A stretch of DNA of 64,000 nucleotides, taken from the NCBI GenBank assembly GCA_025936045.1, contig JAICUB010000029.1, positions 1-64,000 on the forward strand, given 5' to 3'. The DNA comes from Polyangiaceae bacterium (GTDB taxonomy: Bacteria > Myxococcota_A > Polyangia > Polyangiales > Polyangiaceae). The notes below the pieces were generated by a model. That model searched no databases. It was not told the origin of the DNA and worked only from the letters and a program-made list of their open reading frames with translations. A program made the translations under genes and the position numbers. Of the stretch, positions 18,101 through 25,493 are shown piece after piece; positions within the stretch are counted from its first letter, which is position 1, and every line of letters starts with the position of its first letter.

Positions 18101-18837
18101 CGGGCCTGAACCACGGCATTCCGGAGGAGTTCCAGGTGCTCGGCTATCCGATCCTGTCGATCCGCTCGATCCCGAAGGACCGCGAGTATCTCGACCGCTA
18201 CTACAAGGACGAGCTCGAGCGCGGCGTGATCAAGACGCCGCTCGAGCTGAACCACGTGTGGCCGGAGAACTACTCGGTGAACAGCGCGCAGAAGGTGTGG
18301 GGCGCTGCCTTCGCGGCCCACCACCCGAACGTCGCCGTGCTCGACCTCTCGAGCTTCAAGTGCGGCCACGACGCGCCGACGTACGGCTTGATCACCGACA
18401 TCCTGCAGACGTCGAGGACGCCCGCTGCCGCCCTGCACGACCTCGACGCCAACAAGCCCGGCGGCTCGATCAAGATCCGCGTGAAAACCTACGCGCACTC
18501 GTTGCGTCTCCAGCAGGAGCGACTCGAGGACTTCTCGAGCAAGAAGCGCGAGCTCACGCGCAGGCTCGAGGAGAAGCGCCTCGAGCTCTTGCGCATGAAG
18601 CAGGCGCAGCTCGAGGGCCTGAAGCAGAAGGACCCGGCGCTCGAGCAGAGCATCGCGGAGCTTTCCGAAAGGGTGCGCGCCTACGCCGCGCCGCCCGCCG
18701 CCCCCGAACCCGCCGCCGGCATCATGAAGCTCGGCAAGAAAATGCCGGACGGCTCGATTCAACGCATCCAAACGGTCCCGGACGGGGCCGCCACGCAACC
18801 TCCCGCTTCCGAAACCGCCGCGAGCGCGGCCGAATGA
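15175..18837 (+). CDS. Tandem-fused acyl-CoA dehydratase activase (BadF/HgdC-type) with DUF2229 region
   Basis: A 1220-aa protein related to the ATP-dependent activators of 2-hydroxyacyl-CoA dehydratases. It holds two ASKHA ATPase domains. The first starts MSDLVIGMDVGSTT and has Cys135 (KCASGTG) and Cys174 (KCGVF). The second starts GVIGLDGGSTS and has its own Cys pair in NSCSAGNG and SYGCAVF. In both, the two Cys are 39 residues apart, as are the [4Fe-4S] ligands Cys127 and Cys166 of HgdC. A CHFCPNEC cluster follows, then a DUF2229-like region (KTLRVGIPRVLNVYSTAPFF onward) and a coiled-coil end rich in Glu/Arg/Leu. The ATG at 15175 is chosen for its AAGGG site and because the domain begins there. 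The product of the next gene is the probable partner. No dehydratase alpha/beta genes are adjacent, so the true substrate is unknown. Confidence 0.88.
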   Translation: MSDLVIGMDVGSTTVKAVVIRPDTKEILWNDYQRHHTKQPEKVLEFLTRILAAFPEQAADGWRMFLTGSGSGPLAPPTGGKFVQEVNAVTLAVEHKHPDVRSVIELGGQDAKIIMFKEDEKTGQRTASTSMNDKCASGTGATIDKCMIKVGAEPGFATSLHFHDEALHHVAAKCGVFAETDIVNLVKGGIPKDEVLNSLADAIVLQNLSVLTRGNTLKPRVLLLGGPNTYLPFLRECWQKRIPETWRDRGFDYPKDVPAEELIFVPPNADLYAAFGAAVYGIADGGDTGRFNGIDSLKDFITNGRRARLGEQAGPPLSATESETKTFVDMYRVPKFVAPPVAAGTTVRGVIGLDGGSTSSKAVVIDEDGEIIAKAYQLSKGNPLQDTKELVRKLVDHFDEQGAKLEVLGFGATGYAADVLDETVLADVNIVETVAHMMSAVHFFGDIDVVCDIGGQDIKVLFMKNGDIQNFKLSNSCSAGNGMLLQAMADQFGIPVTEYADTAFQAQLAPKFSYGCAVFLDSDRVNFQKEGYQKEELLAGLAQVLPKNVWQYVVQIPRLASLGRRFVLQGGTQYNLAAVKAQVDYIKQRVPDAEVFVHPHTGEAGAIGAAIETLRRYKRSGKSRFIGLQGVLDLEYTATTNDSTTCHFCPNECKRTFIDAQRPDGSTSRYISGFSCEKGTVESKDAMLALMAERKKTAAAFPNLVDYEANRAFVHLYDAAPLPAAGTPVEDVKVVKSLFRVKHEKVTRPFRRSSEEAAKRRKTLRVGIPRVLNVYSTAPFFRAYFETLGLGRSNIVFSDQTSDEMWVEGGKYGSIDPCFPSKVAQAHVHNLLFHQHEPERKRALNYIFFPILTHVNNFVADTQDNASCPIVAGTPDVMKAAFTKEVDFFAQRGIEYLAPALSFQEPILLAKRMFETFGARLDITEDENDHACRQAWHAIDAFDKDVQEKGRAILETVEAENRIAILVLNRPYHSDPGLNHGIPEEFQVLGYPILSIRSIPKDREYLDRYYKDELERGVIKTPLELNHVWPENYSVNSAQKVWGAAFAAHHPNVAVLDLSSFKCGHDAPTYGLITDILQTSRTPAAALHDLDANKPGGSIKIRVKTYAHSLRLQQERLEDFSSKKRELTRRLEEKRLELLRMKQAQLEGLKQKDPALEQSIAELSERVRAYAAPPAAPEPAAGIMKLGKKMPDGSIQRIQTVPDGAATQPPASETAASAAE

Positions 18838-18877
18838 TTCCGCGGAATTCGAAACTAGTCTCGATAGGAGAACTCCG

Positions 18878-20794
18878 ATGACCCAATCGACGATGAGCGA
18901 CGCTCTCAGCACCAAGCGCAGCCTGCCGATCGCGGGCCGCACCAACGAAGGCCTCGACGTCGACGCCGAGCTAGCTCGCTTCGAGGCGGAAGAGCGCGCT
19001 CGCCTCGGCCTCGCGGCGGAAGAGCAGTGGGTCGAGAAAATGGCGAACCTCATGTTCACCAAGAAGGAGAAGGGGAAGATCACCCTCCTCATCGGCGGCC
19101 TGACGATGGCGCACGACTACCTCATCTCCGGTGCGTTCCGGAGCCTCGGCTACAACGTGGTGCCGCTCGACGCGCCCGATTACGAGGCCCTGCGCGCCGG
19201 CAAGGAGTTCGGCAACCGCGGCCAGTGCAACCCGACCTATTTCACGGTCGGGAACCTGATCAAGTTCTTGATCCACGTGCGCGACAAGGGCGGCCTCACG
19301 TCACAGGAAGTCGTCGAAAACTTCGTGTTCTTGACGGCCGGCGCGTGTGGACCGTGCCGCTTCGGCATGTACGTGACGGAGTATCGCAAGGCCCTGCGCG
19401 ACGCGGGTTTCGACGGCTTCCGCGTCATGCTCTTCCAGCAGCAGGGCGGTTTGAGCCAGGCGACGGGTGAAGAGAGCGGGCTCGAGCTGAACCCGCCGTT
19501 CTTCATCGGCCTCTTGAAGGGGCTGATCGCCGGCGACATCATCAACGGCATCGCGTATCGGCTGCGCCCGTACGAGGTGGTGCCGGGCTCGACGGACGCC
19601 GCGATCGCGGAAGCGAAGAAGATTTGTTACGACGCCCTGTACGAGAAGCGGAGCATCCTCCGCGCGCTCCATCAGTCGCGGAAGATCTTCGAGAAGGTAG
19701 CGGTCGATCGCACGACCCCGAAGCCGAAGGTCGCCATCATCGGCGAGTTCTGGGCGATGACGACGGAGGGCGACGGCAACTACCAGCTGCAGCGCTTCCT
19801 CGAGTCCGAAGGCGCGGAGTGCGACATCCAGTTCATCACGGCGTGGCTCCTCTACAACGTGTGGGAAGTGCGCTTCGACACGAAGAACCGCACGGGCCTC
19901 CGCGGTAAAGACACGGCCAAGACGGGGCTCGCCGGCACGAACGACTTCCACGCGTTCAAGATGAAGGCTTCGCTCTGGGCGGCCGACAAGGCGATCCGCG
20001 TCGCGTTCCAGACGTTCGCGAACGTCGGGGGCTTCTACGGCGACCACCTGGCCGACATGGACGAGGTCGCGGACGTGGCCGCGCCCTTCTACAACAACGA
20101 CCTTCGCGGCGGCGAAGGGCACATGGAAGTCGGCAAGCTGATTTTGAACGTGGTCAAGAGCAAGGCCACGATGACGCTCAGCGTGAAGCCGTTCGGTTGC
20201 ATGCCGAGCTCGAGCGTGTCCGACGGCGTGCAGTCGCTCATCACCGAGCGTTACCCCGGCACCATCTACTGTGCCGTGGAGACGAGCGGTGACGGCGCCG
20301 TCAACTTCCAGAGCCGCGTGCAGATGTACCTTTTCAAGGCGCGCCAGGCGGCCGTCGAAGACTTCGAGCGCGCCCTCGAGAAGACGGGCATGACCGTGGA
20401 GAAGCTCCGCGCCTTCTTGAAGGCGAATCCGAAGTACGCGGCCGGCCTCCACAAGTCTCCGCACTTCGCGGGGAGCACGCCGGCCGATCTCGTGCACGAG
20501 GTCGCCGAGGTCGTCGATCTCACGCCCGCGCAGCGCACGCTCCACCTCGCGCGGAAACACGCCAAGGTCGTGCTCGCAGCGCTCAGGAGCGCGGCGAAGG
20601 ATGCGCCGGCGAGCACGAAATCCGCGGCCGTCTTGTTTGCCCAGGCCGCCGCCGAGCTCGCCGAAATCGCGAAGGAGAAGGCGCCGGGCATGGCCGAATC
20701 GGCCGTGAACGCCGCGCGCGATCGCCTCGCGAAGGTGCTGCCGTTCACGGCGCCCCGCAAAGCGGACGAGCCGGTCGTCGCCGCGGCCGAGTGA
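18878..20794 (+). CDS. Partner of the large activase; 2-hydroxyacyl-CoA dehydratase-related Fe-S protein
   Basis: A 638-aa protein of the family that accompanies or is fused to large HgdC-type activases. It keeps Cys residues suited to an iron-sulfur cluster in RGQCNPTYFT, AGACGPCRFGMYV and KPFGCMPSS, the pattern seen in dehydratase-like and double-cubane-cluster proteins. The C-terminal roughly 100 residues are Ala/Lys-rich and helical. A strong AGGAG site 8 nt before the ATG and a 40-nt gap after the activase indicate one operon. The pair should be an ATP-driven low-potential electron device; the acceptor is not inferable from context. Confidence 0.82.
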   Translation: MTQSTMSDALSTKRSLPIAGRTNEGLDVDAELARFEAEERARLGLAAEEQWVEKMANLMFTKKEKGKITLLIGGLTMAHDYLISGAFRSLGYNVVPLDAPDYEALRAGKEFGNRGQCNPTYFTVGNLIKFLIHVRDKGGLTSQEVVENFVFLTAGACGPCRFGMYVTEYRKALRDAGFDGFRVMLFQQQGGLSQATGEESGLELNPPFFIGLLKGLIAGDIINGIAYRLRPYEVVPGSTDAAIAEAKKICYDALYEKRSILRALHQSRKIFEKVAVDRTTPKPKVAIIGEFWAMTTEGDGNYQLQRFLESEGAECDIQFITAWLLYNVWEVRFDTKNRTGLRGKDTAKTGLAGTNDFHAFKMKASLWAADKAIRVAFQTFANVGGFYGDHLADMDEVADVAAPFYNNDLRGGEGHMEVGKLILNVVKSKATMTLSVKPFGCMPSSSVSDGVQSLITERYPGTIYCAVETSGDGAVNFQSRVQMYLFKARQAAVEDFERALEKTGMTVEKLRAFLKANPKYAAGLHKSPHFAGSTPADLVHEVAEVVDLTPAQRTLHLARKHAKVVLAALRSAAKDAPASTKSAAVLFAQAAAELAEIAKEKAPGMAESAVNAARDRLAKVLPFTAPRKADEPVVAAAE

Positions 20795-20807
20795 CCGCGG
20801 CGCTTGC

Positions 20808-21253
20808 GTGACGGGCGGCCGCGCTCGGAGGTTTTGCCTCGCGACGGCGCTCGTCGTCTGCGCGGGCCGGGCGGGCTCCGCGCAGGCGGAGCCGCCGGCT
20901 CGAACAGCGCCGTCCGCTCTTCCGCTCGATATCGCGTCCGACACGGAGTGCCCTGCCCCGGACGCGATCGGCGGCGGGCTCGCGGAGATTCTCGGACTTT
21001 CGGCGACCGAGCGCTTGAAGGAAGTGGCGCGGCTCGCGCACTCGGACGCCGGTCTCGTCGTCACGCTGCACGACCGCGACGGACGCATGCTCGGGGAGCG
21101 CACGTTGCCGCTCGAGGCGACGTGCGACGAGCTCGCGCCTCGTGCCGGCAGAAGCTCGGCGATACGGCGGGGAGCCGCGCCGATCTGGCCACGTACCTCA
21201 CCCGCTACCCAGCGGGGCGCTTCGCCGCGGCCGCGCGAGCTCAGGCGGAATAG
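20808..21253 (+). pseudogene. Gene remnant: N-terminus of an exported protein joined out of frame to a TPR-type C-terminus
   Basis: From 20808 a normal coding frame gives a signal peptide (FCLATALVVCAGRAGSAQA) and a body ending ERTLPLEATCDELA near 21135. Beyond that point the frame turns into Arg-rich nonsense. Just downstream, another frame encodes a plausible end of a TPR protein, KLGDTAGSRADLATYLTRYP followed by AGRFAAAARAQAE and a stop at 21253. The simplest reading is an internal deletion that removed the middle of one long gene, or fused two, and changed frame. It could be a sequencing or assembly gap. No complete product is expected. Confidence 0.6.
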
Positions 21254-21306
21254 TCGCCCCAAAGCCACGCGGCGCGGGGTTGCCGCAATACTGCGCGCGC
21301 GGCACG

Positions 21307-22068
21307 ATGACGGAGCTCCTCGCTCTTTCGATGGCGCACCTTTCGTCGGCACGGCTCGTACTCGGCGTTCTCGGCTTCGCCGCCGTCGCGAGCATCACGC
21401 CGGGCGCGCGCGCGCAATCGACCGCGCCGAGTACGCCCGCCGTCGCCGAACCGACTCCGCGCCCGAGCTCGCCCACCCCGGAGCCCGCTGCCGAACCTTT
21501 ACCGGTCGAACCTGCACCAGCCGAAACCCCGCCCCCTGCGCCTCCGGAAGCCGCACTCCCGCCCGAGCCACCGCCGTCCGAACCGCCACCACCCGAGCCT
21601 CCTGTGGACGCGGAAGATGCAGGGCCGTCGCCGGGACCCTTTGGCCAGGGCGCGATCCGAGTGTCGCTCCTCGTCGGCAGCGGCGAGTCGACCACCGACA
21701 CCTATTTCATCCTCGGCGGCGGCGGCGGTTACTACGTGCTGAACGGGCTCGAGCTCGGCCTCGACTACGAAGCGTGGCTCGGCGGGAGCCCGACGCTCCA
21801 ACGCCTGAGCCCGGAAGCTCGCTTCGTGTTCTGGTTCGTGCCGACGCTGAAGCCTTACGCCGGCTTCTTCTATCGCCACACGTTCGTGAGCGGCTACGAC
21901 GGGCTGAACTCGCTCGGCGGGCGCGTGGGACTCTACTACGCACCCGAGCGAAGCCGCATGTATCTCGGCGGCGGCGCCGTCTACGAACGTTACCTCGGTT
22001 GCACGGACAGCGTCCTCGGCGATTGCGACGAGCTCTATCCCGAGCTCGCCATCGGCGCCTCGTTCTAG
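21307..22068 (+). CDS. Secreted outer-membrane beta-barrel-like protein with Pro-rich linker
   Basis: 253 residues: a signal peptide ending near GARAQS, a roughly 75-residue Pro/Glu/Ala linker (PEPPPSEPPPPEPP), then about 150 residues of alternating aromatic/Gly strands (GGGGGYYVLNGLELGLDYEAWLGG, PYAGFFYRHTFV) ending in ...AIGASF. A C-terminal Phe is typical of barrel proteins recognised by the Bam machinery. No good ribosome site is visible, so the start (21307 or the ATG at 21331) is uncertain. Function unknown. Confidence 0.7.
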   Translation: MTELLALSMAHLSSARLVLGVLGFAAVASITPGARAQSTAPSTPAVAEPTPRPSSPTPEPAAEPLPVEPAPAETPPPAPPEAALPPEPPPSEPPPPEPPVDAEDAGPSPGPFGQGAIRVSLLVGSGESTTDTYFILGGGGGYYVLNGLELGLDYEAWLGGSPTLQRLSPEARFVFWFVPTLKPYAGFFYRHTFVSGYDGLNSLGGRVGLYYAPERSRMYLGGGAVYERYLGCTDSVLGDCDELYPELAIGASF

Positions 22069-22529
22069 CGAACGGGCGGGCCGTCTCGACCCGGCGAACG
22101 GCGCCCGATGCCGAAGGCACCCATCCCGAGCGCGACGAACGTCGCGAGCACGACGATCCACATCCCGGCGCCCGTGCTCGACAGGAACACGTGCATCACC
22201 GCAATGAACGCGAACGCGAGCAGCGTGAAAGCGCCCCCCACCGCAAGCCACGAGGTGATGCGGTGGCCCCAAACGCTGCCGATGATGAGCGCGATCCCGA
22301 GCAGCGGCACCGCGACGAGCAGCGAGCGGTTCGCCCCGGCGAGGAGCCCGACCATCTGCCCGCTCGTGAACACGAGCCCGAAGCCGCTCATCGACAAGAA
22401 CTGGCCGACCAAGAACCACGGCATGAAAAAGCCGACGAGCAGCGCCGCGCCGCAGAGCCCGAACACCACGCGCGGAACCAGCCCGAGCCGCGGCTTCACG
22501 CTCGGTGCCGCCACCACGTCCGTCGACAT
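22065..22529 (-). CDS. Small four-helix membrane protein, unknown function
   Basis: 154 residues with four hydrophobic helices (about 20-42, 50-72, 78-100, 108-130) and an Arg-rich tail (GRRSPGRDGPP). No recognised motif. The last 4 bp overlap the convergent barrel gene. A 42-nt hairpin lies about 80 bp upstream of its start. Confidence 0.65.
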   Translation of the reverse strand: MSTDVVAAPSVKPRLGLVPRVVFGLCGAALLVGFFMPWFLVGQFLSMSGFGLVFTSGQMVGLLAGANRSLLVAVPLLGIALIIGSVWGHRITSWLAVGGAFTLLAFAFIAVMHVFLSSTGAGMWIVVLATFVALGMGAFGIGRRSPGRDGPPVR

Positions 22530-22608
22530 GCGCGGGACGTTACACCCAAGCTCGCTCGGGTGTATCGAAACAGGAAGGCACCGACCGCACAGACCACCCT
22601 AAAAATTA

Positions 22609-22650
22609 GTGAATTTTATGGGTCTCACCCAGTGGGACCCCAAAATTCAC
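22609..22650 (-). terminator. Long AT-ended hairpin, probable terminator of the sulfotransferase-like gene
   Basis: A 42-nt imperfect palindrome with perfect outer arms GTGAATTTT / AAAATTCAC and inner arms GGGTC / GACCC, with only about 3 nt in the loop. On the minus strand it is followed by TAATTTTTAG, a U-rich tail, and it lies 70 bp beyond the end of the 22721-24325 gene. Its AT content is high for this genome. Confidence 0.6.
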
Positions 22651-22720
22651 GATCGATGCGAGTGGTGCTCGCCGTAATGCGAGCGGGCACCGCTCGGCGA
22701 CGCCCATTTCGAGGGCACGG

Positions 22721-24325
22721 CTAAATGCCGTTGATCTTGGGCGGCGGCGAGTCGTAGAGGGACCGGCGTTTTTCCATGTAGCTCAGCGTGCCGCCGATCG
22801 GGAAGGTGAAGCTCTGGAGCAGTGTGTTGTCCGGTCCGAGCTCCTGAACCACGCCGGACGACGAGTACGTGATGAGCAAGTTGCCGTTGTCGAGCCGCTG
22901 CACGTCGCCGCCGAAGCCCGTGGCGATACCGCCGTCGTAGCGGAGCAGCGTCGTCGCCGTCTTCGCCGTCTCGTCGACCGTGAGCTCGTAGACGATCGAG
23001 TCGGCCTGGCCGCTCTCGCCCTTGTTGCTGAAGACGATCAGGTGGTCGGGGCCGAGCGCGTGGATGCCGTGCTGCGCCGTCCACTTCGTGCCGGAAATCG
23101 TGCTCTTCGTGCCGTTCAGCACCCACTTGAGCTCGCCCTGGCGGCTGATCTTGACGACGGTGCTCTGGTCGTAATCCGAAACGAAGAAGCTGTCGTCGCC
23201 CTGGAAATACGCGAGGTAGTTCACCTGGCACATCGTGCTGCCGTGCGCGTCCGCGAGGTTGAACACCGTGCGCAGGTCCTGCGTCGACGGATTGAACTCG
23301 ACGACTTCCCAACAGCCGTTCGAGGCGTGGCTGATGAGCCCCAGGTCGCCGTCCGGGAGCACGGCCAGATCGTGCGTCGTGTGCGTGAGGTCGAACTTCT
23401 CCTCGGTGAGGCCGTCGAGCGTGACGCGCCGCACCCAGCCGCCGCCGTCCGTTTCGGACGTGTTGCGGATCCACATGCGCTTGCCGTCGTAGGAGAAGCG
23501 CGCGCGAATCACGTCGTCCTCGACCGCGTACCACCACACGAGGTCGCCGTCGGCGTCGAGGATCATGGCGGGGCCGCCGTTGTTCATGCCCCAGCGCGCC
23601 GTCACCATGTAGCCGCCGTACAATTTGTCGGGCGTCGTGTTCGTGACGACGGTGGGCTTCGCGAGGCCGTTCGGGCCCGGACCGGTGTCGATGGTGTCGT
23701 CGGCGCTCATGCACGTCTTGCCGTCCGAAACGGCGACCACGCGGAAGTGATAGGTGTGCGACGTCTTCATGCCGAGCAGCAGCGTGCGGTAGTTCGGCTC
23801 CGTGAGGTCGACCGGCGCCGTCAGGCCGTAATTGGTGTCGAGGCCGAACTGGATCGTGGCGCTGTCGACCTTGGCGAGGTCGGTCGTGAATTGAACGATG
23901 CCGACGCTCGCGATCTTCTCGCTGATCGATTTCTGCACGGTGATGTTGCAGCTCGTCGCGAGCATGCTTCCGCTGCCGGCTGCACCCGGCGCGCCTCCGG
24001 TGATAACGCCCGCGCCCGCGCTACCGCTCACGGGCGCGCCCGCTCCGCCGGTCACGGGAGCTCCGCCGCTCGGCGCGCCGCCGAGCCCGACACTGCCGCC
24101 GGTTCCTGCCGTTGCCGATCGTCCGCCGCTCGCGCCCGCGGGCGCACCGCCGCTCGTACCGCTCGGGCTGCCCGCGCTCGATTGCCCGCCGCTGCCCGTC
24201 GCGACCGCGCCTGCTACACCCGTGGCGCCCGATCCGTCGGACGGCGGCGATGCTGGCTGATGAGAAGAGCAAGCGACGGCGGCGCACAGCGCCGACATCG
24301 CGACCAAAGGGGTGAGCGCGTTCAT
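22721..24325 (-). CDS. Arylsulfotransferase (ASST)-like lipoprotein
   Basis: A 534-aa exported lipoprotein with lipobox AAVAC and a roughly 85-residue Gly/Ala/Ser linker. An N-terminal fibronectin/PapD-like strand domain (VGIVQFTTDLAKVDSATIQFG...) is followed by a six-bladed propeller of the arylsulfotransferase type. Propeller signatures are DADGDLVWWYAVEDD, THTTHDLAVLPDGDLGLIS, WTAQHGIHALGPDHLIVFSNKG and RLDNGNLLITYS. Characterised ASSTs transfer sulfate between phenols through a catalytic His; His residues here fall in the THD and QHGIH loops. The two downstream TauE/SafE exporter genes suggest a sulfur or sulfonate theme. Activity is inferred from the fold only. Confidence 0.8.
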   Translation of the reverse strand: MNALTPLVAMSALCAAVACSSHQPASPPSDGSGATGVAGAVATGSGGQSSAGSPSGTSGGAPAGASGGRSATAGTGGSVGLGGAPSGGAPVTGGAGAPVSGSAGAGVITGGAPGAAGSGSMLATSCNITVQKSISEKIASVGIVQFTTDLAKVDSATIQFGLDTNYGLTAPVDLTEPNYRTLLLGMKTSHTYHFRVVAVSDGKTCMSADDTIDTGPGPNGLAKPTVVTNTTPDKLYGGYMVTARWGMNNGGPAMILDADGDLVWWYAVEDDVIRARFSYDGKRMWIRNTSETDGGGWVRRVTLDGLTEEKFDLTHTTHDLAVLPDGDLGLISHASNGCWEVVEFNPSTQDLRTVFNLADAHGSTMCQVNYLAYFQGDDSFFVSDYDQSTVVKISRQGELKWVLNGTKSTISGTKWTAQHGIHALGPDHLIVFSNKGESGQADSIVYELTVDETAKTATTLLRYDGGIATGFGGDVQRLDNGNLLITYSSSGVVQELGPDNTLLQSFTFPIGGTLSYMEKRRSLYDSPPPKINGI

Positions 24326-24503
24326 GCGCTCGCAAACATAGGCTATCCGAGATGAAATTCACTCGAACGCTCGCGACCGTCGCTTCTCGTCAGCGCGGAT
24401 TTTATGCGCGATTCCGAAACGCGAGGCGCGCCTCGCCTTTCGACGACGATTGTCCGCCTGCTCGCGAGCGCGCCGGTTACTGACGCGCGCTCGTCGGTGC
24501 GGG

Positions 24504-25415
24504 CTACTGCGCGGCCTGTCCGAGTGCGACCGGACGAGCGCTCGCCAGCCGCTGAGCGGTCTTCACGCGCCGCTCCGTGACCATTGCGTACGCCACGCCG
24601 AGCCCCACGGCGAGTGGCCCCACGATCGCGAGGTGAAGATTCGTCGCGCCGACGAGCTTCAGGCCCGACACCAAGAGCACGACCACGAGCGACGGACGAA
24701 TCACGTGATCGGGAGCGCGCGAGGAGAAGCGCGCGCCGAAGAACACGCCGGGAACGCTGCCGATCAGGATCGAAGCCGTGAGGCTCAGCTTGAAGTCGCC
24801 GAAGAACAGGTGCCCGAGCGCCGCGCTCGTCACGAGCGGAACCGCCTGCACGAGGTCGGTGCCGACGAGCTCGGACAGCTTGAGCCGCGGGTAGAACATG
24901 AGCAGCAAAATGATCATCAGCGAGCCCGAGCCGACGGAGGTGAGACCGACCACGAGACCACCGAGGATGCCGATGATCAGCGTGGGCAGCGGCTTCACGA
25001 CGAGCGGCAGGACGCCCTCCCCCGCCTTCTTCCGCGCGGCGAGCAGCGGCTTGATGACGAGACCCGCCGTCACGGAGAGGAGCGCGATACCGAGCGCGAG
25101 CTTCACGTTCGACTGCAGCGCGGCGCCCGAGCCGAACCGGCGCAACAGGAGCACGCCGAGAAACGCGGACGGAATCGAACCGAGCGCGAGCCATTTCACG
25201 AGCCCCCAGTTCACCGTGCCGCGCTTCCAGTGCACGCCGCCGCCGACAGGCTTCATCACCATGGACGCGACGATGTCGCTCGACACCGCCGTGAGCGGTT
25301 CGATACCGAACAAGAGAACCAGGATCGGCGTCATGAGCGCGCCGCCACCCATGCCGGTGAGGCCCACGACGAAACCGACGAACGCGCCTGCGAGGGTGAC
25401 GAGCGGGTCGAACAT
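24504..25415 (-). CDS. TauE/SafE family sulfite/organosulfur exporter (copy 1)
   Basis: A 303-aa inner-membrane protein with about eight to nine helices. It has the TauE/SafE repeat start GAFVGFVVGLTGMGGGALMTP and its second-half counterpart GGLVVGLTSVGSGSLMIILLL. Family members move sulfite, sulfoacetate or related anions out of the cell. It is a close paralogue of the next gene upstream (long identical blocks such as HWKRGTVNWGLVKWLALGSI), diverging mainly at the C-terminus. An AT-rich box shared with that gene lies about 20 bp before the ATG. Confidence 0.9.
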   Translation of the reverse strand: MFDPLVTLAGAFVGFVVGLTGMGGGALMTPILVLLFGIEPLTAVSSDIVASMVMKPVGGGVHWKRGTVNWGLVKWLALGSIPSAFLGVLLLRRFGSGAALQSNVKLALGIALLSVTAGLVIKPLLAARKKAGEGVLPLVVKPLPTLIIGILGGLVVGLTSVGSGSLMIILLLMFYPRLKLSELVGTDLVQAVPLVTSAALGHLFFGDFKLSLTASILIGSVPGVFFGARFSSRAPDHVIRPSLVVVLLVSGLKLVGATNLHLAIVGPLAVGLGVAYAMVTERRVKTAQRLASARPVALGQAAQ

Positions 25416-25433
25416 GCCCGCAACATATCACAT

Positions 25434-25458
25434 AATTCCTACAGACTTAGTAGATTTT
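25434..25458 (-). promoter_or_regulatory. AT-rich box before TauE copy 1
   Basis: AATTCCTACAGACTTAGTAG and the next few bases match the box before copy 2 at 18 of 24 positions. The core CTAC-N7-GTAG is palindromic. The distance to the start codon is about the same in both (21-22 nt from the GTAGG edge), so it may be a repressor site overlapping the promoter. Confidence 0.45.
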
Positions 25459-25493
25459 ATAAGTGCGCGTTACCAAAGCATGTTTTCGCCCGC

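Noticed and set aside
21254-22724. Open frame continuing on the plus strand through and past the barrel gene
   Set aside because: Its translation is Arg/His-rich and overlaps the barrel gene in another frame; only the first part (to about 21135) looks like protein.
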